A DNA stretch of 64,000 nucleotides, taken from contig NC_067473.1 in NCBI RefSeq assembly GCF_947179515.1, positions 76,721,436-76,785,435 on the forward strand, written 5' to 3'. Positions 37,985-49,480 of this stretch are shown in pieces (position 1 is the first letter of the stretch; each line of letters begins with the position of its first letter). Below the pieces are notes generated by a model. It did not search any database. It was not told the origin of the DNA and saw nothing but the letters and a program-made list of their open reading frames with translations. The position numbers and the translations under genes were made by a program. This DNA comes from Apodemus sylvaticus (lineage: Eukaryota > Chordata > Mammalia > Rodentia > Muridae).

Positions 37985-38125
37985 AGTGTGTGAAGCCCTG
38001 AGTGCATGTGTGTGGTTGTCTATGGGGAAGTCCTGAGTAGATGTGTGTTGTTGACATGGTAGGCCCTGAGTGCATGTATGTTGTTGACATGGGGAGGCCT
38101 TGAGATCCGTGTTGTTGATATGTCC
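37985..38125 (+). repeat. Four-copy minisatellite, unit about 34 bases
   Basis: Copies of CCTGAGTGCATGTGTG plus a GTTGTTGACATGGGG-type segment, diverging toward the right. Confidence 0.85.
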
Positions 38126-38254
38126 AAGGCTATGCCAAGGTCAAAACCTTCCCCCAGGCCAGGGCAACACAGAGAAATGGGAAAGCCTTCCTGGGGATCC
38201 TAGTGGATGTTGATAGTGTGTGCAGAAGATGTCCACCATGGCCTTCTCCCCCTA

Positions 38255-38450
38255 GGTGTTTACACCTGAAGACTGCTCCCCACAGAGACTGCTCATACTG
38301 AGATTAGCCAATCCTGTCCTCTTGTTCAGCTGAGTACCATAGACCCAGCTCCTCATTTATCCTGATGCAACAACCCTGCCTCCTCGTTCAGCTGTATACC
38401 TTAGACCCGACCCCTATGTAAAAACCCTGCCTCCCTGTTCAATTCGTAAA
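38255..38450 (+). repeat. Imperfect tandem repeat of about 55-60 bases
   Basis: GTTCAGCTGAGTACCATAGACCC recurs as GTTCAGCTGTATACCTTAGACCC, and a third partial copy follows at CCCTGCCTCCCTGTTCAA. Direct repeats of this type are common in retroviral LTR U3 regions, so it may be part of an ERV LTR. Confidence 0.45.
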
Positions 38451-38619
38451 CAGCTTCAGGGTGCTGAGGTTTCTCCATCCCTGCCCCAGCTTTTTTCTGT
38501 GTCCATGTCTCTGGTTATCTGTCCGTATTTTCTTGATTACCTCATTGCCCTGAGTCAGCTTTCTTCAGGGAGTCCTGCAAGGCCTCAGTATAGGCTTAGA
38601 TTTTTCAAAACCTGCTTTA

Positions 38620-39160
38620 ATAAGGGTTCTTAAATGCTTTAACCTCTCTTCTAGACCATCATCCACCAGAAATATTGGAAAGAAAAAGTTAATAGGGTAA
38701 AGGGGGATGTGGACCTGTTTAGAAATAGTTCTTTTGGGTGATTCCAATACTCATTATCAGGATGCCAGCCGTTCAGTTCACAGCAATCTGCAGTGGTAGC
38801 TCCATCCACTTGCAAACACCATTCATGAATCAGCAACAGCAGTTCAATCCAGAAGAAACCACGAGGCTTAAGTCTGCAGAAACTGGCAAGAAGACACCGG
38901 AACACCACCAGATGTTCATTGAAATCACAACAAACAATGATCTGCAAAGAAAGCAAGACAAACAAATGCCACAGTATCATCAGTGAAGACCAGCATCAGC
39001 AAAGCCCTATAACAACCAGCAAAGAGTTGTAAGGCACACCAATGCAATAGCCGCGTCCACTGTGTTTTGGGTTACACTTACACTTTTTCCAAACTTTACT
39101 TACCTGCTGAAGCATCTGCTCCAGCAAAACATCACATGCTCTTTTAAGCATGGTGAGGTG
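38620..39160 (+). repeat. Probable rodent LTR-type interspersed repeat
   Basis: The stretch with AACTGGCAAGAAGACACCGG and CATCAGTGAAGACCAGCATC looks like a medium-copy rodent repeat I have seen in other contexts. I cannot name the family and the ends are uncertain. Nothing in it codes for a protein I recognise. Confidence 0.4.
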
Positions 39161-41950
39161 CGAAAGGAGGGAAGCTGACTTGTGCTGAGCATAAGCTGAG
39201 AAGGTCTTGGGGTCAGCAGGACCTCAGGTTGGCCCTTCCCACAGAAGAAGAAATGATGTCACTGTTGTTAGCAGGACAGAACAAGTCCCTTCAGTGCAGA
39301 TATTGCTTTAAGGAAAGAAACGGAGAAAAACCCCACAAGTGCATCAATCCTCAGGGTCCTTGCTTATTGCTCTCCATTTTTCTATTTTTTATTTGTAAGG
39401 AAGATGAGAAAGTTCACAGTTTTGACAATACCATTTACTTCTACACTTTCACCTGAAGCAGTTCAATGAATGGCAATAATGTCCACCTAGGGTTTCATGC
39501 AACTAGATAAACATGTTAGTTATTAATTAAACTTGATTATTGGACAGTGTACATCTGTCCTGTTGTGGTCCATGCCTATTTCTCTACTACCAACACCACC
39601 TTTCCCCTTATTTCTTCTCTTCTTCATTTTCACCCTCATAACTGAACAGAAGAAAGCATCTAGCAAAAGCGCAGGTCAACTGAGGAGCTGATGCTCTGGT
39701 GATGAGCCATCTACACTGAGAAGCACAGCATGGCTGTCTTCCACAGACCGGTACCGGGAAGAACAGAAATAGGGAGGGGTCTCCCTTTCCCAGGTTTCCA
39801 TCCGGGGATGCTCCTAAAGTAGGAAGCTGAGGTGTGTCCATCCGCTGTAAAAGGGGCCTCACACCTGAGCAAGGCACAGGCAGATGAGATGACTAATCTC
39901 TCCTTTCCAATGCTACTCTCAGAATCACTCCCCCGGGGTATGTAGGTCTCTGTGTGCGTGCCGAGCCCCCAGGACGGCTGCAGGAGATTGCTTCCTATAA
40001 TCATGGTCAAAATCTTCTATATTTGTTTAGGATTTGCCTTCTTAATTTTGTTGCTGCTGTTCTGTTTTGTTTTAAATAATTGAGCTCCATTTTCAAACTA
40101 ACTTTGTGCCTCTTTTGTAAGTAAATGATACAAATGAGAAGGATCATGGAAGAAGACAGAAGAGAAGGTACCGAAAAGGATCCGGCTTGATGCTAGTGGT
40201 TATCTGAGGGCATCTGAGGCGCCACAGAGCCTATTGTCTGATAGACAACACATGTGTGGCTTCTGGGACAGCCATACCATTTCCTGGGACAGACTCAAAG
40301 TGGAGTTTTACCCAGGCTCTTGTTTGAGCAGGTGGAGAAAAAGCCTTCGAATACTGTCACAGACCAGGCATTGTGGACATTCCCAAACGGATGCAGAATT
40401 AAAATTATTCATGTTTACCCAAAGTTCAGTTACTTATTAATTTACCTAACATCATGTTTTAAAAAATAAATGCTTTAAAAATGTTTTCCTAAAAAATATT
40501 TTCCTATATCAAAAGCTGCACATGTGTGGTTGTATCCGACGATAGGCTCTATGGTGTTCACAGGCGATTTTCCAGAGTTCCTTTTACCTCAGATGCCATC
40601 ATGTGCTCCATGTAGAAAATATATAAAATATGGAAATCAGAGCATAAGATTTATAATTCTATCATTCCTTTGACCACACAAACACTTTCGTGTCCTATCC
40701 CTAAGTTTTGCCTGTGTATAGACACACTTGTCTCTTTTACAAAGACAAAAATGACTATAGGATTCTTTAGGTAATAATATAGCATAGGTGCTTCTCATAC
40801 CTCAGTGATGCCACCTCAAATGACTATAGAGGGACCCAGTGCGACATGACTCCAGCCATCTTGATTGGAACCACTCTTCCTGCCTGGTCACCTCAGACCC
40901 TATGGAGCAGAGCCGTGTGGAGAGATGAGCATGCAGACTGCGAGCATGTCCTGCTTCCTAGCTTAGGTTTGTCCACAGGAACCAATTTTGAGACAGGCCA
41001 GACCCCTTCTGAAGTCCATTTTTGATTTGGGATACAGAAATCGTGTACCTTCCTAACACACATTTTTGTTTATGAGCCCTCAATAAATTAGATTTATGTA
41101 ATCTCACTTTAGCATGCTTTTTTCTTTGGTTTCACGGGCTCTTCTGCCTTGGTGGCGATTGTTTTTCCCTTCCTGAAACAATCTGTAGTATTACTTTGCT
41201 TCTGATACCGTAGAATACATTGGAAAGATGTTATTATATTTAAACAAACCCCCAAGTGCTAGATTTTTGAGTTTCTAATGTCTCACCTTTTAAAACAACT
41301 CCATGACCCACCGTGTTTGAGAGAGGGGATCCAGCCCATTCAAAGCCAACAGATCTAAGAAGTCTGTAAATTATTTGCCCAATGATCTATGTGCATACTC
41401 TATCCATGGACTTTCCTAGGTGGGAAGGAAGTGGTTCCAGGGACCCACTATTTTTAAAAAGCATTTTTTTTGGAAGACTCAGAAAAGCGGGGAGAGCCCT
41501 GTTTCTGTCCTCAGGTTCTGCAGCCACAGGGTAAGTTGGAACTAGAGTACAGAGTCTTGGGGTCACTGTGGAGGAAGGTAGAGAGGGGGCAACATTTCCC
41601 TAGATGTACTTTTCTACCCAAGTGTCTGCAAAGAGGTGGCAACATGCTCTGTTTTCCATATTTGCAGACTCATGGTGCAGATTTGCACATATTTGTTTGA
41701 ATTGAGTTTATTGCTGTCTAAAATTGTGGTGGCATTTGGACATTGTTCTCCTCCTCTCTTTGAAACAAGTTGAACTGTTTTATAATTTAGGCAATAAGAT
41801 TCAAATTCCTTTCAGTGACCACATAAGCTCTTCATCTCCCACTTCATCAAAGCCTGACTATGCATGACAATCCCTAGTTAATTCAGACATATGGGGAATG
41901 GATAATATACACAACATATATTATAATATATAATAGAGATTAGCAGGAGA
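39161..41950. other. Unique sequence, nothing recognised
   Basis: Open frames here (for example 39229-39456) lack supporting structure. Confidence 0.4.
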
Positions 41951-41954
41951 AAGG

Positions 41955-42085
41955 CACCCAGAGGAGTCCTTCACTCCATGCTGGCCTCAGCCTCACTGTG
42001 TTGCTAAGGACCTTGAGCTTTTGATCCTCCTGCCTCATCTCCTGCATGCTGAGGTCACAGGTATGTGCTACTATGTGCAGTTAAC
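41955..42085 (-). mobile_element. Old B1-type SINE, antisense
   Basis: CATGCTGGCCTCAGCCTCACTG and TGATCCTCCTGCCTCATC, then GCTGAGGTCACAGGTATGTG. Confidence 0.6.
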
Positions 42086-44169
42086 CACATGTTTGGGACT
42101 GACCCCCAAGGTCAGTACAGTAGTACATGGTAGGGAAGGACCTCATTAGCTAAGTTATGACCTCAACCTTGAATAATACATTTTAAGACTCTGATAAGGA
42201 AGTGTTCTCAGTAGCATGGTATAAAAGCATACACAACTGAAGTATCTCCCTAAACATGTCTTAATGAATTTGCATACAGCTAGCAATTTTACTCTTAAGT
42301 ACACATAGGTAGAATGAACACTTAGTCAGGAAACAGCTGTATTTATTATAATCCTATTCCAGCACTAATCCTTTCTCTCAAGCACTTGAAGATTTTTTTC
42401 CCTAGATGGTAGATCTAGATCTTCAATTCCAAAGGACATACTTTTGGAAAAAAATACTCCACTAAACATGTCACAGTAACTTTTATTATTCATTAGTGTG
42501 TTTTAAAGTGGCCCTGAAGAGAAATGCTTTTTACTAAAGTAAGAATACATCCGTTTCTATGATCTAATTGTACAATTGGCTAGAATTTCTATCTATCAGT
42601 TCAAAGGGAAACGTGGTTTCAGTGAATTTGTTTTTAATAAAAATGTGTTATCTATGATAAATATATTTCACTTTGCTCAAATAGATTTGATTGGGAAAAC
42701 ATATTGAGCAGAAGTCCTGGTAGAGCTTAATTTCATTGCTTGGAGAAAACGTATTGAATGCTGCTTTGAATTAAATTCTATTTGTTTTAATAAAAGTGTA
42801 TTGGCCTGAGTGTACATATATTTGTTTTAGTGGCAGTACATTGGATCCAATAAAACTATATTGGCTTCACTGCTTGTGTCTCCTGCTCAGTGAAAATGGA
42901 TTGAGGGGGAGAATGAAGCAGGCAGGAGGCAGCCAGCCCTAGGTCTCTGTTTGGTGAGTCTCCAAAGAAGCTGGAGGGAGGGGGTTTCCATAGAGTTTAT
43001 ATCAAAATATGCTTTTAAGTATAAGTAGTACCTTTCACTATCAAGGGCTTGGGTGCGATGCCAAATTGCTACCATAAAGAGGCAAGTTTCTGAAGGGCTC
43101 TGTGCCAGGGGGAAGTTGTGACTACCCAGGACACCAGAGGGGGAAATCCTACACAGCCCAGAGCAGGCTTGTCAACATCCCTTAAGCTTTGTACCAGCCT
43201 CATTGGTTCCAATCAGATGCTGGCTCCCAAGCACTCCTAAATCCCTCAAATGAACAGAAAAGGGATCATGAGTTCTCCCCAAGGATGGCCTGGCCCATCA
43301 ACCTTGAAATGGGTCTGACTTTGAACTGATGGCACAGGGGGAGGAATTGCTACCCCGAGACACATCTCTGATGATTAGCCTTCCTAAACATGGCCGCACT
43401 TCAGAGAGGCACCACCACCTGGAAAATGGCAGTCTGTGCAGAGCGCTATCAGCACATCGTGAGGCTCCATGTGGCTCCCAGATGCCACATGGATGTCTTT
43501 ATATAGCATCCTGACCCCAAAGCCAGACTTGGAAGAACAGGATTCACAATAAGACTGTTATCATTCTTATACCGCTGTCTTGCTATTAAGAGTTGGTGTG
43601 CACTGACTTGTTTTTCTTCGCTGAAAATGAGCTGGGTCTGACTGTTCTTCACAGTTTCATTTAGCCTTGATGAGAAGTAAATGCAAACAGTACTTTCATT
43701 AGCACCTTTGCTCCAACTTAATGTGTGAACAAGCTCTCAACTTCAACCTGCCTACTAATAACCTCGATTCTCAAGGAATCCCATTACCATGGACCCCCTA
43801 AGCCTTTGGTGTATATTTTCTCATTTTTGGAGTGCCTTGAATTCTTGAAAGACCCTACAAGGATACACAAGTGAAACTTATTTATGGGCATTTTTTTCCC
43901 CTCTGTGAAAATATTCCCAATTATCTTCTGAAAGTCAAGGAGGAAATGTTTTTGATAAAGACATTTCCTGGGTTGTCCTTGGAGATGTGAGGTCGTTGTG
44001 GGGGGCAGTGGGGAGGGGGACAGCAAGTGTCTCACTTAGTCAGAGTATAGCATTTGTAAACTTTACAAATGTCACGTGGTGCGAGGTGGTTTCAGGAAGT
44101 CTCAGGTGGCTACAGACATGAGATATTGAAAGGATCTGGCAATGGTTGCCTTGTGTTTCTGTTGTTGCT
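42086..44169. other. Unique AT-rich sequence with a recurring AAAAC-NTATTG motif
   Basis: 42160-42910 is AT-rich. Variants of AAAACATATTG recur near 42697, 42747, 42793, 42854 and 42894. Confidence 0.4.
44051..44071. repeat. 21-bp palindrome followed by an E-box
   Basis: CATTTGTAAA, one C, then TTTACAAATG, a perfect inverted repeat with a one-base centre. A CACGTG E-box follows two bases later at 44073. Confidence 0.95.
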
Positions 44170-44288
44170 TTCTGAGAAAAGGTCTCATAGTCCAGGCTGC
44201 CCTCAAACTTGCTGTGTCACTGAGACTGGTCTCAAACTACTGATTCTCATGCCTTTGCTTCCCAAGGGTTCACCACCACACACTTGAC
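44170..44288 (-). mobile_element. Old B1-type SINE, antisense
   Basis: AGGTCTCATAGTCCAGGC and CTCAAACTACTGATTCTC, then GCTTCCCAAGGGTTCACC, worn reverse B1 landmarks. Confidence 0.6.
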
Positions 44289-44569
44289 TTATTAAAGATC
44301 TTACCATGGTGGTTAGCTACAGCCTGGTCCAGCTGTGGAAATCTGGGAGTTCCAGGAATGAGAGTCATAGGATTGCTATATCCTAGAGGTAAGAGAGCTT
44401 GGATAGTTATACGCCAACACAGATTCACAGATTACTTCCCAGCCATGCTGGTTGAAGGACATTATGTTTGTGCTGCAGGAAGTCAGGCAGGGGAAGACAT
44501 AATGGGCTGGCTGCTTAAACCCCAAGGCAATGAATGGAGTTGAGGGTGATGCAGGTGACATCTGCTGCT

Positions 44570-44715
44570 CTATAAAGGCCACTGTACAGACAAATAAGCT
44601 AGGATGTAGGGTAGTTTCCCAGGGGCGCACAGTTAATGAGTGGCCCAAGCAGAATGCAAACCTAGCTCTGGCTCTCTTGACAGACAGGCTTACCCAGTGG
44701 GCTACACTGCAGTGG
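44570..44715 (-). mobile_element. MIR SINE, antisense
   Basis: CACAGTTAATGAGTGGCCC followed by TGCAAACCTAGCTCTGGC and a final CAGTGGGCTACACTGC reads as MIR in reverse. Confidence 0.6.
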
Positions 44716-44754
44716 TCCTTCCCAGGAAGCAGGCATGATTTCAAGATTTCAAAA

Positions 44755-44903
44755 CTGTGTGCATGTGTGCATGCGTGTGCGTGCATGTGTGTGTGTGCGT
44801 GCGTGCGTGCATGCGTGTGCATGCATGTGTGTGTGCGTGCCTGCGTGTGCATGTGCATGTGTGCATGCGTGTGCATGCGTGTGCATGTGTGTGTGTGTGT
44901 GTA
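44755..44903 (+). repeat. TG/GCATG alternating array
   Basis: About 150 bases of alternating purine-pyrimidine GTGTGCATGCGTG units, a strong Z-DNA-type sequence. Confidence 0.95.
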
Positions 44904-45332
44904 TGGGGAGGGAGGAGTCAGTGAGCCAGGGCTGGAAACCAACAACATAGGCAGGAGATGGAGATTGGAGGAAGGTCCCATAAGACAGTGCCAACTATAG
45001 GAATAGCTAAAAGCTTTGGTTCATCTTAGGCTTAACTTTATATTAATATCTAGGCACATGTTACATCCTTACATAACTAGGGGTGATGAAGTGATGAAGA
45101 AATTATAGACACATGGACACAGAAAAGCTGGGATCAGATTGTCTGAGCTCTCAGATGGAGAAACCACAGCATCCCGGAAGCTCATCATGTTTATTTTATA
45201 CAGGGCCAGTGGGGCCAGTGCATACAGATGAACAAGGAAGCAGGGTCTCTGGGGTACAGCTGAACAAGGGACAGGGTTAGCTAGTCTTGGCAGGAACAGT
45301 TTCTGTAGGGAGCAGTCTTCAGGCTGTAAACA

Positions 45333-45336
<4 letters not shown>

Positions 45337-45407
<71 letters not shown>

Positions 45408-45413
45408 AGGGAG
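45337..45413 (+). repeat. (TG)n(AG)n(GGGA)n microsatellite
   Basis: TG passes into AG and then GGGA. Confidence 0.97.
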
Positions 45414-45739
45414 AGAATATCTTCTGCACACACTGAACCATGCTTTCTCAGACTGAGAATACTTTTTGCCATCATTCTGAGTCTCATCCAGGTAAGGCTT
45501 TGCCAATGGCTGAGACATTACGCCCCTTGCCATGGCCAGGCCCATACCAAAAGCACGTATTCCAGGATCCCATTGCTTCCTTCAGGTACGTGTTTATGAG
45601 ACACTGAGTTCAACTTGTCCCATGTCAGATCTTTGATTAATCTCCAATCACAAGTTACCTCCCAATCAGGAGCCCTGGGCTCCCTGTTGGTGAGTTGGGA
45701 GTGCCCGCCCATCTGGGACTAGCTCTGCAAGCCCCTGCT

Positions 45740-46630
45740 GTCAGCGAGGCCCTTTTACAGCCTCTTCAGCTGCATGCCTCAGTGCTGGCTGCTTTGTGGA
45801 GTAAGTTATGATTGCTTGATGCTATAAAAGCAAACAGCAGTCCTCACAGCTGTTTTGATTCTATTTAATGAAATGGTGGTGACATCTGAATGTCACAGCA
45901 GCAGAGAGGCGGACGGGTTGTTGAGGCTGCTGAGAGGCCATCGGCATTATTCCCCGGGCTAATATCTCAGATGACAATTCTGCAGTTATCCCTGTTCTGT
46001 GTCTGGACGTGGCTGCTGTAGGTTCACTCTTCCCAGGGAGAGACTGCAGGTGTGTCAACGGCCGTTGGCTGATGCAATGGGACAGCCAGGCTGGAGATGA
46101 TGTCTATGGCATTGTGACGATGGAGAGAAATATTTTATTAGAATAAAGTGTACGACTAACTGTCAGAGCCATTCAAGAGCTCAGACTCTGTGCTGACTGC
46201 AGAGACTCAATGGTGTGCCGGTGTCAGTTCATCAGAAATGGATGGAAAAAAAATCTTTGGTTTCTCCTTTCTTTGCCGCACACAAAGGAGAGAGAGAGTG
46301 ATTCTGGGAAGATATCAGGCAGCAAACATGGAGGCAGGAAGCCAGCCTGGTCCTCAATCAATTATGCGAGAGTATTACCAAATCAATGAATTCACAGTGT
46401 GAGTGCTTGCGGCAGATGGACGAACACTTGTCGGCTAGCTGGAGCTGCGAGAATCAGATTTATTTTCAGAGCTTATTTGTCTCATTTCTCCTGCCTGGTG
46501 CTGGAAGGCAGAGCATGCAGCTGCGATTTTTCAAATGCACGAGATCTCCAACTATTTTATAGCATGTGTGATTGGGCTTCTCGAGCTAAACTCTCTGGGA
46601 CTTCTGACTTTTTGATCCTTAGAATAAGGA
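45740..46630. other. Repeat-poor block, possible conserved regulatory DNA
   Basis: About 900 bases between microsatellites with no mobile element visible. It has balanced composition, several CpGs, and motif-like segments such as AATCAATTATGCGAG and TTTGCCGCACACAAAGG. I see no coding frame. Confidence 0.4.
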
Positions 46631-46636
46631 CAAAAG

Positions 46637-46639
<3 letters not shown>

Positions 46640-46686
<47 letters not shown>

Positions 46687-46741
46687 CTCCTCCTTCTCCT
46701 CCTCTTTCTCCTTCTCCTCCTTCTTCTCCTCCTCTTCTTCT

Positions 46742-46772
<31 letters not shown>

Positions 46773-46796
46773 TCTCCTCCTTCTTCTTTTGCTCTC
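46640..46796 (+). repeat. (TC)n/(TCC)n/(TTC)n polypyrimidine tract
   Basis: About 155 bases of pyrimidine with only one or two purines; the left third is TC and the rest TCC/TTC. Confidence 0.97.
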
Positions 46797-46939
46797 TCAT
46801 TCCTGAAGATCTTAATAATAAGATGAGATTGGGTTGATTGACCTCTCAGACCTGGTTAGAGATCAGAATTATTGCTGTTACTGCAAGGGAAGAGGAAGCT
46901 TCTCTCTTAGATACAACCTATGTTAGGCTATCTCTCAGC

Positions 46940-47288
46940 CAGCTTCCTGTTACTATAACAAAGTACCAGACAGAATCAACTTATAAGTAGAGAAGGTTTG
47001 TTTTAGATCACAATTGCAGATGTCCCAGTGTACAAATGCCTGATAGCCTTGCTTTGGGCCAATGGTGGGACAGCACCATTGAGAGCAGGTTTGTGAGTTT
47101 ATTAGTCTCATGGATGGGAACAAAAGAGAAGTAAAGAAGAATTGGCTAGGGTCCCCTTTAAAGGTGCACCCTCAATGACCCAAAGGCCTTTCTGTAGGCT
47201 GTGCTTCTTAAAGTTCCCTTATTACTCAGTAGCACAAAGCTGGGAACCAATCTTCTCACTCATAGGCCTTTGGGGAACATTTGTGATC
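46940..47288 (-). mobile_element. MaLR-type LTR, antisense, strongly diverged
   Basis: CCTGTTACTATAACAAAGTACC at the left and CCTTTGGGGAACATTTGTG at the right are worn versions of the landmarks in the 36011 copy. The interior is poorly conserved. Confidence 0.5.
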
Positions 47289-47451
47289 TGCTACAGCAAA
47301 TGATCTCAGTAGCACATAGCAGTGATACAGTGGTCATTGGGCAGTGCTGTCAGCCCTTCCTGTCACCAAGGACCCTAGAGTTCTTAGCTGGAAGAGAAGT
47401 TGAGATGAGCCACCCCATTTTGGCTTTTATGGGAGAATCATTTGCAATGCA

Positions 47452-47494
47452 ATCATGAAGAGTGGATCTCATGAAGAGTGGATCTCTTCATGAT
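47452..47494 (+). repeat. 16-bp tandem duplication with flanking inverted repeat
   Basis: ATGAAGAGTGGATCTC occurs twice back to back (47455-47470, 47471-47486). ATCATGAAGAG at 47452-47462 is the exact reverse complement of CTCTTCATGAT at 47484-47494, so the segment can fold as a hairpin. Confidence 0.95.
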
Positions 47495-47562
47495 CAGTTT
47501 CAGGTTCCTTCTTGTGGAAGGAGTGATGATTCCCATTTGGAGTATTGGACAAAGTGAGAGGA

Positions 47563-47579
47563 TTTTTTTTTTTTTTTTT
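47563..47579 (+). repeat. Poly-T run
   Basis: About 17 T; an old antisense tail or homopolymer. Confidence 0.85.
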
Positions 47580-48384
47580 ATGGTCACTGTCAAATAGGAA
47601 CTAAACAAACAGGCTGTCTGAATTTCCAGCCTCCTGGTGCGGTGTGTGACTAAGACACTGGATGAACAACTTCTGAGCTGTTCTGGACAGAGTGAGTTAT
47701 AAGTGTCCCTGGTGGCGGCTGCTGGCCAAAGCTGAAGAGGTGTGTCTCAGTGTGTCTGTTCACCCTTTTGGCCATCCACATAGTCAATCAGCTGGTCTGC
47801 AAGTGTTGACTGGCCAGAGGCCTTCATCCCTACTCCACCATTGACCAACTTAGTCAGATGTTCTGGGTGATTCTATGATCCTTTCGAGGTGAGTCTCTGT
47901 GCCAGGTACTGAGGATAAGCTGGTATGTAGAGTTTCATCCCTGACTTCATGGGTGTGACAAGTACCATGGGAGAAGTAAGTTGAGCAAGAAGTGATCCCT
48001 AGCCTAGGCACAAGGAGGCAGAGCCCTCAGTGTGACTGACTGGAGAAGCTGACAGGGAGCTGACTATGGGACAGCAAGGTTTGTGAATTACAGCTTTCAC
48101 AGGATGGTGGGGGTAACCTGTGCAAAGTCCTGAAGAGTCTGCCAGGAGCGACAATAGCCTGGGTATGCAGTCCAGGTCAGAGGGAGGGGTGGGCCACGGA
48201 GTTAGAGGTGAGCTGGGCCTGACAGCCCAAGATGGATGTGGTAGGTCACACTTGGAGGTCAGCTCATGTCTGGAGGAAAGCCCTCTGAGGGGATTGCCCT
48301 GGATCAGACTGCAGTATCAACCCTGCAGCTAAAGAGAAGAAAGCATGGGAGGGGCTCTGAGCAGCTACAGAATAAACCAACCAA

Positions 48385-49480
48385 CTCAACGATAGATTTG
48401 CTATTTTCTCTAATTAGTGCTGAGACCTGACTCTTGGGGTTAGTAGTGATAGATAACAATGTTTTCTTGAGGGGAAAAAAACCCATGAAATTCACATTAG
48501 GCTGTTTTAGGTAAGCAAGTTCTAGAAATTGAATAACTTAATTTGAAATTGAAAAATTGAAATATATATCCATCTAGCTGTGGTTCTTATTTGAATTTAT
48601 TTTTAATTTCTCAGTGATGACACTGGTAAGTTCTGCAGCAAAGAGTTGAGAAGACAACGCGTTGGAAGAGTCCTTTTAGCCCAGCCTCTGGGGTCAGCAG
48701 GCTCTGAACTGAAATCACTGTTGTTCCTCATCTCTCCACCCACTGGGGGACACCACAGAATAGGACTGAACCCAGGGACATATGTGAACAGCTGGGAGCA
48801 GGGCCAAACACGTCAGGAGCCTTAGCAATGGCAGGAGGGAGCTAAAGGGCCAAAGACCAAACCAAATGACTCAGAAGAGAAACTTGATGTCCTTAGGGGG
48901 CCTTGCATCCTTTTGATTTGTTTCTACTGTGGCATGATGTGGCAAGTTTTGATGATTCATTTTGTAGCAAATAGGGCAGGGTTGTGTGGGCTGAGCACTT
49001 CCACAGCATTTGAACTTCTGTGCTGAGCCCACGGAACTTAGGTTTTTTTTAAATTCCAGGTTACTGAGCCAAACCTGACTTGCAAAATGACCTGCCTCTG
49101 CTGCAGAGGCAGGGGAGAATTTGGCTCCCTCGCCTATGATATCTACAGTAACCCGTCAGCTACGGAACTGAAGGATGTGTTCCGCACTCCCCTTCCCCCT
49201 TTAATGTGCCATTAAATCAAATACTCTATTAGCAGAATTAGTTCATTCAGTGTCTGCAACGAAACATCCCGTGAATTGTGCCATGTCCCTCGCAAATGGC
49301 CCTGCACTCTGGGGTCTACTTGAGCAGTTTATATCCTGTGGAGGAGGGCCGAGCTGCCCGAGGATCCCACTGCCTTCCTCTAAGTGAAATATTATGGCTT
49401 CCACAAAGGATAATTATTTGGATCATTTTGCCATGTGCAAACCCGGTGAATTCCAAACAGTGTGGATCAGGCTCTGGCCC
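48385..49480. other. Repeat-poor stretch
   Basis: No mobile element seen. The GCCATTAAATCAAATACTC and TTAGCAGAATTAGTTCATTC segments (49208-49250) look motif-rich. No supported gene. Confidence 0.3.

Noticed and set aside
39229..39456. Possible zinc-finger-like frame with CRYCF and HKC residues
   Set aside because: Too few and badly spaced Cys/His residues; no splice or promoter support.
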